From Streptomyces kurssanovii (lineage in GTDB: Bacteria; Actinomycetota; Actinomycetes; Streptomycetales; Streptomycetaceae): DNA of 64,000 bases. The position numbers and the translations under genes were made by a program. The notes under the pieces are model-generated. The model had not been told where the DNA came from. It was given only the letters and a program-made list of their open reading frames with translations, and searched no databases. Where the stretch lies: positions 806,001-870,000 of the forward strand of contig NZ_BMTN01000001.1 of the NCBI RefSeq assembly GCF_014649695.1. The letters are read 5' to 3'. Shown piece after piece: positions 42,643 to 53,134 of this stretch (the first letter of the stretch is position 1; the number at the start of each line of letters is the position of its first letter).

Positions 42643-44801
42643 GGCAAACGTCACGGGCGGCCGGGTCCGAGGGGGACACGGACGTGCTGGAGGACCGGCT
42701 CAGGCGGTTCGCGACCATCTGGAGCCGTGCCATCTTCCCCGCCACGGCAACGTCGCTCACCCGGCCCGAGTTCGAGCAGCATCTGCTGCCGCTCGCACGG
42801 GAGTTGAACAGCGCGCTCCATGCCCGCCCCTTCACCGCACAGCCCGCGCAGCAGGTGGGGGCCGCGCTGGTCGGCGTACACTGCACCGACCCTGACGCCC
42901 TCAGCCGCACCCTCGGCGTGGTCGACGCCTACCTGGTGCTCTACTGCGGCGATTCCGAGCAGACCGCGGAGGAGAACCGGGCCCGCTGCGCCCGCCTCCA
43001 GCACGCCCTCGCCGCCGGCTTCGCGCAGGCGCTGCGTGAACGGACGCTGGCCGAGCAGGAGTCCATCGCCCGCTCGTCGCTGCTGGCGCGCAGTGAGGCG
43101 CTCCAGGCCATGCATGCCACGGAGGCACGCTTCCGCGCGGTCTTCGAGGGCGCCGCGATCGGCATCGGGATCGCCGACCTCGAGGGCAACGTGCTGGAGG
43201 TCAACGACACGCTGACCCAGATGTTCGGCGGTCTGGAGAACCACGTCCGCGGGCGCAAGGTCACCGACTGGGCGCACCCGGAGGACCGGCCGCAGGTCTG
43301 GAAGCTGTACCACGAGCTGGTGACCGGGGAACGCGAGCACTACCGGGTCGAGAAGCCGTTCTACCGCAACGACGGCACCGTCCTGTGGACCAATCTCACC
43401 GTCTCCCTGCTGCGCGACGCCGACGGGGAGCCGCAGTACCAGCTGGCGCTCTTCGAGGACACCACGGAGCGGCGGCTGCTCAATCTGCGCCTGCGGTACG
43501 AGGCCACGCACGACGCGCTGACCGGTCTGCCCAACCGGACCCTGTTCTTCGAGCGTCTCGAGAAGGCCGTCGGCGCGGCGGCCGGCACCCGCTTCGGGCT
43601 GTGCTACCTCGACCTCGACGGCTTCAAGACCATCAACGACAGCCTCGGCCACGCCACCGGCGACCGGCTGCTCGTGGAGGTCGCCGACCGGCTGCAGAGC
43701 TGCGCCACCGCACCGGGCGAGATGGTCGCGCGGCTCGGTGGCGACGAGTTCGTCGCACTGACGACCGGGCCCGACACGCAGAACGCCGTGGACGAGCTGG
43801 CCACCCGCATCCTGGGCGCCCTCGCCACCCCGATCCGTGTCGACGGAAGGGAGTTCACCGTCCGCGGCAGCATCGGCATCGTGGAGGGCCCGGCGGGGGA
43901 GCGCACCAGTGCGGAGGTGCTGCGCAGCGCCGACATCACCATGTACCGAGCCAAGTCCGCGGGCGGCAACCGCTTCGAGATCGCGGACCCGGAGGCGGAC
44001 GCCCGCGCGATCACCCGGCACGGGCTGACCAACGCGCTGCCCGCCGCCCTGGAACGCGGTGAGTTCTTCATCGAGTACCAGCCGCTGGTGCACCTCGGGG
44101 ACGGCACCGTGCACGGCGCGGAGGCGCTGGTGCGCTGGTGCCATCCGCAGCACGGGGTGCTCGGTCCCGACCGGTTCATACCGCTCGCGGAACGCACGGG
44201 ACTGATCGTGCCGCTCGGCCGCTGGGTGCTCCAGGAGGCCGTACGCCAGGCCAGGTTCTGGAGCAGGCGGCACACCGACGGCGGCCCGCTGCGGATCAAC
44301 GTCAACCTCTCGCCCGCCCAGCTCCAGCATCCCGGGCTGGTGGCGGACACCGTCGACGTGCTCGAGCGATCGGGTCTGGAACCGGGAGCGCTCTGTCTGG
44401 AGGTCACCGAGTCGGCGCTGATCGGCGCCGACGAGGACCGGCTCAAGCCGCTGCGGCAACTGGCGGAGATGGGCGTCGACATCGCGCTCGACGACTTCGG
44501 AACCGGATACTCCAACCTGGCCAACCTGCGCCGGCTGCCGGTGAGCGTGCTGAAGCTGGACCGTTCTTTCACGCAGGGCATGCAGCGTCATCCCGCCGAC
44601 CCCGTCGACCTGAAGATCGTCGAGGGCATCGTGTCCCTCGCACACAGCCTGGAGCTGGCCGTCACGGTGGAAGGGGTGGAGACCGGCGCCCAGGCAGAGC
44701 AGCTGAGGGAACTCGGCTGCGACACCGCGCAGGGGTGGTACTACGCGCGGCCGGGCGCACCCGACCGGATTCACACGCTGGTGATGGCCGACGCCGTCTG
44801 A
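42639..44801 (+). CDS. rmdA: PAS-GGDEF-EAL cyclic-di-GMP enzyme, probably RmdA
   Basis: A 720-residue soluble protein. An N-terminal helical region (~1-165), PAS/PAC (~170-285; AVFEGAAIGIGIADLEGNVL, FEDTTERR), GGDEF (~290-450; active site intact as RLGGDEFVAL, with THDALTGLPNRTLFFERL) and EAL (~465-715; GAEALVRW, ESALIGADEDR, ALDDFGTGYSNLANLRRLPV, VEGVETGAQAE) all look catalytically competent. It can thus make and degrade c-di-GMP. Domain order and length match Streptomyces RmdA, which controls development. Coupled to a methyltransferase gene upstream; its 3' end overlaps the convergent LysR gene by 31 bases. Confidence 0.9.
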   Translation: MRQTSRAAGSEGDTDVLEDRLRRFATIWSRAIFPATATSLTRPEFEQHLLPLARELNSALHARPFTAQPAQQVGAALVGVHCTDPDALSRTLGVVDAYLVLYCGDSEQTAEENRARCARLQHALAAGFAQALRERTLAEQESIARSSLLARSEALQAMHATEARFRAVFEGAAIGIGIADLEGNVLEVNDTLTQMFGGLENHVRGRKVTDWAHPEDRPQVWKLYHELVTGEREHYRVEKPFYRNDGTVLWTNLTVSLLRDADGEPQYQLALFEDTTERRLLNLRLRYEATHDALTGLPNRTLFFERLEKAVGAAAGTRFGLCYLDLDGFKTINDSLGHATGDRLLVEVADRLQSCATAPGEMVARLGGDEFVALTTGPDTQNAVDELATRILGALATPIRVDGREFTVRGSIGIVEGPAGERTSAEVLRSADITMYRAKSAGGNRFEIADPEADARAITRHGLTNALPAALERGEFFIEYQPLVHLGDGTVHGAEALVRWCHPQHGVLGPDRFIPLAERTGLIVPLGRWVLQEAVRQARFWSRRHTDGGPLRINVNLSPAQLQHPGLVADTVDVLERSGLEPGALCLEVTESALIGADEDRLKPLRQLAEMGVDIALDDFGTGYSNLANLRRLPVSVLKLDRSFTQGMQRHPADPVDLKIVEGIVSLAHSLELAVTVEGVETGAQAEQLRELGCDTAQGWYYARPGAPDRIHTLVMADAV

Positions 44802-45691
44802 CCCCCCGCGGCGGCCATCGAGTCCAGCAGCACGCGCTGCAGCTCGCGGGCCGCCCGGGGCGGCGCCACATCACTGCGGTGGGCCAGCGCGACGGTGCGG
44901 CGCAGGCCCGGACCGGCGAGCGGGGTGACCCGGAGGTCGCCGCCGGCCCGCTCGGCGACCGTGCGGGGCACGACGGCGACGCCGAGGCCGGCCCGTACGA
45001 AGCCCAGCACCGCGTCCATCTCGCCGCCCTCCACCGTGAACGTCGGCTCGAAGCCCGCCGCGCGGCAGGCGGCGACGGTCAGCTCCCGCAGGTCGTAGCC
45101 GTGCCGGAACATCACCAGCGGCTCGCCCGCGAGGTCGGCGATCCGTACAGGCCGGCGAGGTTCTTGGGCCTGCGGCGACGACACCACGACCAGGTCCTCC
45201 TTGAGCAGTTCGACGGTGGTCAGCGCGGGGGACGGCGACGGCAGGGGAAGTACGACGAGGGCGAGGTCGAGCGAGCCGCGGGCCAGCTCCCGCACCAGGT
45301 CGTGGGAGCCGGACTCCTCGATCAGCAGCTCGATGCCCGGGTGCAGATCGTGGAAGGTGCGCAGCACCTCGGGCAGCAGGCCCGTGCACAGGCTCGGCGT
45401 GGCGCCCAGCCGCACCCGGCCCCGGCGCAGCTGGGCCAGCTCCTGGACCTCGCGGCGCGCCGTGTCGGCGTCGGCGAGGATGCGCCGCGCGAGGGGGAGC
45501 AGGGTCTCGCCGGCGTCCGTGAGGGCGATGTTGCCCCGGGCCCGGGCGAACAGGTCCGCGCCCAGATCCTTCTCCAGCGCTCTGATCTGCTGGGAGAGCG
45601 ACGGCTGCGAGACATGGACGCGCTCGGCGGCGCGGGTGAAATGGCGGGTCTCCGCGACGGCGACGAAGTAGAGGAGCTGCTGCAGCTGCAT
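44771..45691 (-). CDS. LysR-type regulator, divergent from sdh operon
   Basis: A 306-residue LysR protein: winged helix at ~1-60 (LQQLLYFVAVAETRHFTRAA, VSQPSLSQQIRALEKDLG) and a type-2 periplasmic-binding-like sensor domain (~90-290; RVRLGATPSLCTGLLPEVLR, FRHGYDLRELTVAAC, FVRAGLGVAVVPRTVA). The start codon is 84 bases from sdhC on the opposite strand, the standard arrangement for a LysR activator or repressor of the neighbouring operon. GGCT-N9-AGCC at 45710-45726 is a possible binding site. Confidence 0.9.
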   Translation of the reverse strand: MQLQQLLYFVAVAETRHFTRAAERVHVSQPSLSQQIRALEKDLGADLFARARGNIALTDAGETLLPLARRILADADTARREVQELAQLRRGRVRLGATPSLCTGLLPEVLRTFHDLHPGIELLIEESGSHDLVRELARGSLDLALVVLPLPSPSPALTTVELLKEDLVVVSSPQAQEPRRPVRIADLAGEPLVMFRHGYDLRELTVAACRAAGFEPTFTVEGGEMDAVLGFVRAGLGVAVVPRTVAERAGGDLRVTPLAGPGLRRTVALAHRSDVAPPRAARELQRVLLDSMAAAGGQTASAITSV

Positions 45692-45736
45692 GCGACCACG
45701 ATAGTCGATGGCTATGGACATGAGCCGGATCATGTC

Positions 45737-45774
45737 TTGGACCTCTGGACCTCTCCGGCCCTAGCGTCGACGGC
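45737..45774 (+). promoter_or_regulatory. Likely promoter of sdhCAB, leaderless
   Basis: TTGGAC (45737-45742) and TAGCGT (45762-45767) are separated by 19 bases. The ATG of sdhC comes seven bases after the -10, where transcription would start. No ribosome site is present. This is the standard look of a leaderless mRNA in Streptomyces. The LysR site candidate at 45710-45726 lies just upstream of the -35. Confidence 0.6.
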
Positions 45775-46503
45775 ATGGCACTGGGAACGAGGACGGAAGA
45801 GAAGAAGCCGTCGAGGACGGACCGGCAACCGTCCGTCATACGGCTGTTCTGGCGATCCACCGTCGGCAAGAAGGCGGTCATGGCCGTCAGCGGCCTGATC
45901 ATGCTCGGATACCTCGTCGCCCACATGATGGGCAACCTCAAGATCTTTTTCGGGGCGGACGAGTTCAACGCGTACGGGCACTGGCTGCGGACCATGGGCG
46001 AGCCCGTGCTGCACTACTCATGGGCCCTGTGGCTCGTGCGGGTGGTGCTGCTCCTCGCCGTCGTCGGTCATGGCGTCGCCGCCTACCAGCTCAGCCGCCG
46101 CGACATCGCGGCACGCCCGGACAAATACGTGCACCGGAAGCGGCGTCCGAGCTACGCGACGCGCACCATGCGCTGGGGCGGGATCATCCTGGCGCTGTTC
46201 ATCGTCTGGCACCTGCTGGACCTGACGACGCTCACCGTCAACGAGAACGCCCGGCCCGGCCACCCGTACGAGAACGTCGTCGCCACGTTCTCCACCTGGT
46301 ACGGGAACGTCGTCTACATCGTCGCGATGCTCGCCGTCGGACTGCACATCCGGCACGGCTTCTGGAGCGCCGCGCAGACCCTCGGCATGGGCAACGCCAC
46401 CCGCGACCGCGTCCTCAAGACCGCCGCCGACGGGCTGGCCCTGCTGCTCACGGCCGGCTTCCTCTCCGTACCCGTCGCCGTCATGACCGGAGTCGTGAGC
46501 TGA
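45775..46503 (+). CDS. sdhC: Succinate dehydrogenase cytochrome b subunit (B-type)
   Basis: A 242-residue diheme membrane anchor of the single-subunit (C/D-fused) type. Five hydrophobic segments are visible, including [71 protein letters not shown] and [14 protein letters not shown]. Histidines at [19 protein letters not shown] and GLHIRHG are the heme ligands expected of the Bacillus/Bacteroidetes-like enzyme. It transfers electrons from succinate to menaquinone. First gene of sdhCAB. Confidence 0.93.
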   Translation: MALGTRTEEKKPSRTDRQPSVIRLFWRSTVGKKAVMAVSGLIMLGYLVAHMMGNLKIFFGADEFNAYGHWLRTMGEPVLHYSWALWLVRVVLLLAVVGHGVAAYQLSRRDIAARPDKYVHRKRRPSYATRTMRWGGIILALFIVWHLLDLTTLTVNENARPGHPYENVVATFSTWYGNVVYIVAMLAVGLHIRHGFWSAAQTLGMGNATRDRVLKTAADGLALLLTAGFLSVPVAVMTGVVS

Positions 46504-46504
46504 C

Positions 46505-48444
<1,940 letters not shown>

Positions 48445-48448
<4 letters not shown>

Positions 48449-49191
48449 AGCTCAACCTGCGCATATGGCGGCAGAAGAACGCCGACACCCCCGGCGCCAT
48501 GGCGACCTACGAGGTGGACGGCATCTCGTCCGACATGTCGTTCCTGGAGATGCTCGACACCCTCAACGAGGACCTGATCCTGCGCGGGGAGGAGCCCGTC
48601 GCCTTCGACCACGACTGCCGCGAGGGCATCTGCGGCGCCTGTTCGCTCGTCATCAACGGCGACGCCCACGGCCCGGAACGCACCACCACCTGCCAGCTCC
48701 ACATGCGATCCTTCCGCGACGGCGACACCATCGACGTCGAGCCGTGGCGGGCATCGGCCTTCCCGGTGGTGAAGGACCTGGTCGTCGACCGCTCCGCCTT
48801 CGACCGGATCATCCAGGCCGGCGGCTACATCAGCGCTCCCACCGGCTCGGCCCCCGACGCGCACGCCACTCCCGTGCCCAAGCCGGACGCCGACTCCGCC
48901 TTCGAGCACGCGGAGTGCATCGGCTGCGGGGCGTGTGTGGCGGCCTGCCCCAACGGCTCCGCGATGCTCTTCACCTCGGCCAAGGTCAACCATCTCAATG
49001 TGCTGCCCCAGGGCGCTCCGGAGCGCGAGACCCGGGTACTCGACATGGTCGCGGCCATGGACGACGAGGGCTTCGGAGGGTGCACCCTCACCGGGGAGTG
49101 CGCGACCGCCTGCCCGAAGGGGATCCCGCTGCCGTCCATCGCTGCGATGAACAAGGAGTGGCTGCGCGCGACGCGCAAGGTCAGGCGGTGA
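48445..49191 (+). CDS. sdhB: Succinate dehydrogenase iron-sulfur subunit
   Basis: A 248-residue three-cluster subunit. The [2Fe-2S] ligands are [19 protein letters not shown] and a later TTTCQLHM Cys (~55-90); the [4Fe-4S]/[3Fe-4S] ligands are [14 protein letters not shown] (~155) and [19 protein letters not shown] (~210). It relays electrons from SdhA to SdhC. Start overlaps the sdhA stop. The last 11 bases overlap the end of the convergent metallo-hydrolase gene. Confidence 0.95.
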
Positions 49192-50239
49192 CCGCCGGCC
49201 GCATGTCGGCGCCGTAGAGGGTCTCGTAGTCGGGCACGACGATCCTCGAGGTGGGGGAGAGGGTACGGATCAGGTCCGTGAAGCCGTCCAGGTCCATGAC
49301 CGGATCACGCTGCGGAGGCAGGCTCAGCGGCCTCTCGAAGTTGTCCCAGTGGACCGGGACGACGGTCGCGGGATCGCCGAGCGCCCCCAGCAGCCTCTGG
49401 AGATAGCGGTACGCCGCCGAGCTCGACGGGGTGGCGGCCATCAGCACATCGGGCCGCAGCCCGCTCGCGGCCCGTTCCTCGACGTCGCTCGCGCCCATGA
49501 GGAAGAGGGAGGGACCGCCCTTCACGCTCACCTGGAAGGCGAGCGTGTCGCCCTCCGGAAGATCGGAGATCGTCCGCGGCGCGCGGCGCGGAACGGCGTT
49601 CAGCGTGCCCGGCGCGAAGTAGGACCACTTGGCGTTACGGCTGTGCCGGCTCGCGACGACCTCCACGGTGAAGCCGTCGAAGTCGAGCACCTCCCCGCCC
49701 TTGACCACGCTGATCTGCCCCGCGTCCACGCCGAGCGCCCGCAGCACGTGATACGTCGTCTCGGTGCCGATGACCCGGGCGCCCGTCGAACGCGCGATGT
49801 GGGGCACGTCGTTGATGTGGTCCCAGTGGGTGTGGCTGACCAGCACCAGCTCCGGGCTGCCCGCGTGCCGCGTCACCAGCTCCTCGTCGCAGACCAGCGG
49901 GGTGGCCGCGTCGAAGCTGCCCTTCGGGCCGAACAGGCCGGTCGGGAAGCGGGTGATGTACGGGTCGAACAGGACGGTCCTGCCGCCGATGCCGATGCGC
50001 CAGCCCGAGGTGCCGAGCCAGCGCAGGGTCGCGGAGCCGGCGGATACCGGGGCGGCGGCCTTCCGGGACCCGGCCGTCGAAGCAGCCGCCGCCCCCGCCG
50101 GCAGCAGCGGCGCCGCCCCACCGAGTGCCGCTCCGCGGAGCAGGGTCCGCCGCACGAACATCCTCCGGCCGCCGTGCTGAGCGGTGTTGATCGGGTCACT
50201 CATGTGCTCACTCATGTGCTCACTCATGTGTTCGCTCAT
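49181..50239 (-). CDS. Secreted MBL-fold metallo-hydrolase with Tat-like signal
   Basis: A ~350-residue protein. The signal region [17 protein letters not shown] is a twin-arginine motif, followed by an Ala-rich stretch. The metallo-beta-lactamase fold shows [20 protein letters not shown], the zinc motif [11 protein letters not shown] (HxHxDH, ~135), [12 protein letters not shown] and [11 protein letters not shown], closest to UlaG-like/L-ascorbate-lactonase-type hydrolases. Four in-frame ATG codons spaced 12 bases apart (50239, 50227, 50215, 50203) precede PINTAQHGG, none with a good ribosome site. The last, 50203, would remove a repeated MSEH leader and keep the signal near the N-terminus; the true start is open. 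Substrate unknown. Confidence 0.87.
   Translation of the reverse strand: MSEHMSEHMSEHMSDPINTAQHGGRRMFVRRTLLRGAALGGAAPLLPAGAAAASTAGSRKAAAPVSAGSATLRWLGTSGWRIGIGGRTVLFDPYITRFPTGLFGPKGSFDAATPLVCDEELVTRHAGSPELVLVSHTHWDHINDVPHIARSTGARVIGTETTYHVLRALGVDAGQISVVKGGEVLDFDGFTVEVVASRHSRNAKWSYFAPGTLNAVPRRAPRTISDLPEGDTLAFQVSVKGGPSLFLMGASDVEERAASGLRPDVLMAATPSSSAAYRYLQRLLGALGDPATVVPVHWDNFERPLSLPPQRDPVMDLDGFTDLIRTLSPTSRIVVPDYETLYGADMRPAVTA
50201..50239 (-). repeat. Tandem 12-base repeat at the translation start of the MBL gene
   Basis: On the minus strand ATGAGCGAACAC, ATGAGTGAGCAC and ATGAGTGAGCAC are followed by ATGAGTGACCCG. This gives three full copies and one partial copy of a 12-base unit that each contain an in-frame ATG. 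Copy changes keep the frame and only add or remove a Met-Ser-Glu-His unit. Slippage here would vary leader length, not switch the gene off. Confidence 0.85.
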
Positions 50240-50333
50240 GAGTCAGAGGAGATCAGGCCCGGGCGGGTCCCGTCCAAGACCGGATCGCCGCACCACCCAT
50301 ACCCGAATGAGCATGACTGCCCATGGGCTCTCC

Positions 50334-50815
50334 TCAGTTCGTGAGCGCCCCGGCGGCGGCGCGGACGAATGCCTCCGGGTTGTCGAGCTTGATGTTGTGT
50401 CCACAGTCCGGTATCGCGACGACGGACACCCCGGCTTCGCTGAGTACGTCTGCGCCCGGGAACGGGCCGTCGGCCTCGGGCAGCAGAAAGGCGCGGGGAA
50501 TCCTCAGGTCCAGCAGGAGCTCACGCATGGTGGGGACGGTGCCGCGGGTCGGGTGGACCGCACTGCGATGCAGGGCCTCACGGCCGGCCAGGCGCATCGT
50601 GGACCACCAGTGGGAGCCGACCCGATCGCGGACCTCCTCCCATCCGCCCGTGAGGAATTCCTGCTCGGAACAGGCGGCGATGCCGCTGCTTCCTCCAGAG
50701 GCGGGCTTGCGGGGGAGCGGGTCGAGATTGGCGTCGACCAGCGCCAGACGGGACACCAGGTCCGGATGCCGGGCCGCCAGGACGTGCCCCTCCCGTCCGC
50801 CAGTACGGGCGATCG
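50334..50815 (-). pseudogene. Alpha/beta hydrolase remnant (C-terminal part)
   Basis: The frame carries HVLAARHPDLVSRLALVDANL, PRAFLLPEADGPFPG and the catalytic His segment VVAIPDCGHNIKLDNPEAFV, i.e. the second half of an alpha/beta hydrolase. The nucleophile elbow (G-x-S-x-G) and all strands before it are absent. The similarity starts right after the stop codon of the beta-lactamase gene, suggesting a deletion that fused that gene's end to this remnant. A GTG at 50756 could start a 140-residue product, but without a nucleophile it would be inactive. Confidence 0.75.
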
Positions 50816-50819
50816 CCGG

Positions 50820-51719
50820 TCAGGGCCGGTGCTCGGGCTCGAGGCCGCGCAACAGATCCACCGCCGTCCGTGCCGCCGCGCCGATCGCCACGTCCGTTTC
50901 CGTATGGTTGGCCTGCAGGCCCGGAGTTCGGGCGAACACGGCCACCGCGTACCTCCCGCCGTCCGGGTACTCGGCCACCCCGACCTCGTTGTGCAGACCC
51001 GGCAGCGTGCCCGTCTTGGCCGCGACGCGCACTCCATCGCCGAACCCGGCGGAGAGCCGGTGGCGGAACACCTGGCGGCCCATCAGGTGACGCACCTGCG
51101 CGCACGCTTCGGGCGGCCCCGCTTCGTCCCGCCACACCATCCGGAGCAGGCGCGTCATCTCGCGCGGCGTGCTCGCGTTCGTACGGGCCGGGTCGTACAC
51201 ACCGAGGCCGCGCACCTCCGCGGCGGACAGCGTCGGAAAGACCGCGGCGAACTCCCGCTCGTCCCGCGCCCCCACCTCGTCGAGCATCGACTCCAGCACC
51301 TGCCGGGGCCCGCCCACGATCCGGGTGTGCGTGAGCCCGAGTTCCTTCGCCAGTATCGCCACGGTGTCCGGACCCACGCGCTCCATCAGCAGGTCCGCGG
51401 CCGTGTTGTCGCTCACCGCCATCGCGAAGTGGGCGAGGTCGCGCAGTGACAGCTCCACATCGTCGAGGCAGCCCCCGGTGCCCCAGCCGCCGAGGCGGCG
51501 CTCGGACGTCACCCGGACCCGCTCCCGGGGATCGAGCTGGCCGGCGGCCGACTGCCGCGCGAACTCCAGGACGAGCAGCACCTTGAACACCGAGGCGACG
51601 ACGACCGGTTCATCGGCGCCGTACCCCGCCTCACCGGGGCCGTCGACGTCCACCGCGTGCAGGACGCCCTCTGCTCCCGCTCCGGCGAAGACCGCTCGCA
51701 GTCTCTCCTCGATCAGCAT
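50820..51719 (-). CDS. Class A beta-lactamase-like serine hydrolase
   Basis: A 299-residue protein with the penicillin-recognising fold. SVFK (~47, S-x-x-K nucleophile), SDN in AMAVSDNTAADLLM (~110), and KTG in VRVAAKTGTLPGLHNEVG (~230) are in order and properly spaced. A Glu166-type residue is not clearly seen in the omega-loop region (RIVGGPRQVLESMLDEVG). It has no obvious signal peptide: MLIEERLRAVFAGAGAEGVL begins at once in soluble sequence, unlike secreted beta-lactamases. A serine hydrolase or cytoplasmic lactamase is thus equally possible. It is divergent from a LysR gene, the classical bla/ampR-like layout. The stop abuts a hydrolase relic. Confidence 0.85.
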   Translation of the reverse strand: MLIEERLRAVFAGAGAEGVLHAVDVDGPGEAGYGADEPVVVASVFKVLLVLEFARQSAAGQLDPRERVRVTSERRLGGWGTGGCLDDVELSLRDLAHFAMAVSDNTAADLLMERVGPDTVAILAKELGLTHTRIVGGPRQVLESMLDEVGARDEREFAAVFPTLSAAEVRGLGVYDPARTNASTPREMTRLLRMVWRDEAGPPEACAQVRHLMGRQVFRHRLSAGFGDGVRVAAKTGTLPGLHNEVGVAEYPDGGRYAVAVFARTPGLQANHTETDVAIGAAARTAVDLLRGLEPEHRP

Positions 51720-51752
51720 TCGGCCACCGCTCCCGTCGCCTAGGGTCGTCCC

Positions 51753-52721
51753 GTGGATCTCCTGCGCCACTTGCGTATCTTCGTCGTTGTGGCCGACGAG
51801 TTGAACTTCGGGCGGGCGGCCGACCGCCTCGGCATGGCCCAGCCGCCGCTCAGCCGTGCCGTGCGCAAGCTGGAGGACGAGCTCGGCGCAGAGCTCTTCG
51901 ACCGTTCACGGCGGCAGGTGCAGCTCACCCCGGCCGGGTCCGTACTCGTGGACCAGGCGCGGGATCTGCTGGCCCGCGAGGAGCGCACCAGGGCGCTCGT
52001 GCGCCGTGCCCGCGACGGCGGCCTCGGCACGCTGCGCGCGGGCGTACCGCCCGACACCTCCGCGGCGGTGCTGGGGGCGCTGGTCGCCGAATGCAGGGAA
52101 CGGGCCCTGCGCATCGACCTCCAGGAGCTGACGACGGACGAACAGCTCCGGCTGCTGGCCTCCGGAGGTCTCGACATCGGCCTCGTCCAGCAGCCGGCGG
52201 ACGTCAGCGGCCTCGAGCTGGGACCGGAGACCCGGCTCGAACTGGGGGTGGTGCTGCCCCGCACCTCGCCCCTCGCCCGGCTTCCGGAGGTCGCGCTGGC
52301 CGACCTGGCGGGCCAGGACCTCGTCCTCTTCCCGAGAGCCTCCGCCCCCGGCTGGTACGACACGACGCTCGAGATCTGCCGCGCCGCCGGGTTCGTCCCC
52401 CGCACGGTGCGGCAGGCCCGCAACCCCGAGTTCCTCATCGGCCTGGTGACGGCCGGCCACGGAGTCGCCTTCGATCAGGGGCCGGTGGCCCGCAAGGAGC
52501 CCAGGGTGGTCTGGCGGCCCCTGGCGGGCCGGCCGCTCGCGCAGCGGATCCGCGCGGCCTGGCCGGGGCAGTCGCCGCACAGGGCCGCCGCGGAGTTCGC
52601 GGCCGCCGCCGCGGACGTCCTGGCCCGTGACCGTACGCCGGCCCTCGGCGCTGCCGCGGCACCGCCTGCCGAGACCGCGGCCGGCGACGGGCCGCGCCCC
52701 TGGTCGGTGGTCTTCGGGTGA
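51753..52721 (+). CDS. LysR-type regulator, divergent from beta-lactamase-like gene
   Basis: A 322-residue LysR protein: winged helix (~1-60; LRIFVVVADELNFGRAADRL, MAQPPLSRAVRKLEDELG) and sensor domain (~90-295; LGTLRAGVPPDTSAAVLGAL, GGLDIGLVQQP, FPRASAPGWYDTTLEICRAA). The last 25 residues are Ala/Pro-rich. GTG 51753 lies 33 bases from the start of the beta-lactamase-like gene on the other strand, so the promoters overlap and joint control is almost certain. In Streptomyces cacaoi a LysR gene similarly governs its beta-lactamase gene. Confidence 0.9.
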   Translation: MDLLRHLRIFVVVADELNFGRAADRLGMAQPPLSRAVRKLEDELGAELFDRSRRQVQLTPAGSVLVDQARDLLAREERTRALVRRARDGGLGTLRAGVPPDTSAAVLGALVAECRERALRIDLQELTTDEQLRLLASGGLDIGLVQQPADVSGLELGPETRLELGVVLPRTSPLARLPEVALADLAGQDLVLFPRASAPGWYDTTLEICRAAGFVPRTVRQARNPEFLIGLVTAGHGVAFDQGPVARKEPRVVWRPLAGRPLAQRIRAAWPGQSPHRAAAEFAAAAADVLARDRTPALGAAAAPPAETAAGDGPRPWSVVFG

Positions 52722-53134
52722 CGCGCCGGGCGTCGGACGCCGGGGCGGGCCGTGCCGGGTCAGGCGCTGGGCGGGGATGGCCGGGTGACGTGTCCTGCCG
52801 GGTCGGCGGACCGGGGTCGGGCGGGGAGTGGTGCGGCCGCCGGGTGTTCGGCCACGGTCCGGAGGGTGACGCGGCGGGGGCTCGGTCACCGGTCCGGTCG
52901 GACACGCGGCGCGGGTTCGGGGGCTGGGCCGGTCACGCCTGGCGCCGTAGCGGGTCGTCCGTCCGGTCGGGCACGCGGCGCGGGTCCGAGGGGCGGGCCG
53001 TCAGGCCGTGCGGGCGTGTCGGTCGCCGGACCGTGGCGCGTGGTCGGTCCCCTGTCCGGGTCGGGCCGGGGCAGGGCCTGGGTCACCGGTCCGGTGGGAC
53101 ACGCGCGGCGGCGCCGGAGCGGGGTCCGGGCCGG
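52722..53134. repeat. Non-coding degenerate GC-rich repeat region
   Basis: Over 400 bases carry imperfect direct copies of a ~35-base unit built on CCGGTC(C)GG(T)CGG(A/G)CACGCGGCGCGGG, seen best at about 52886, 52966 and 53090, with shorter pieces between. Frames across it are Gly/Arg/Pro-rich artefacts. It separates the LysR gene from the flavin monooxygenase gene (convergent) and may act as a diffuse terminator. A related but different patch lies at 54850-55015. Confidence 0.65.
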
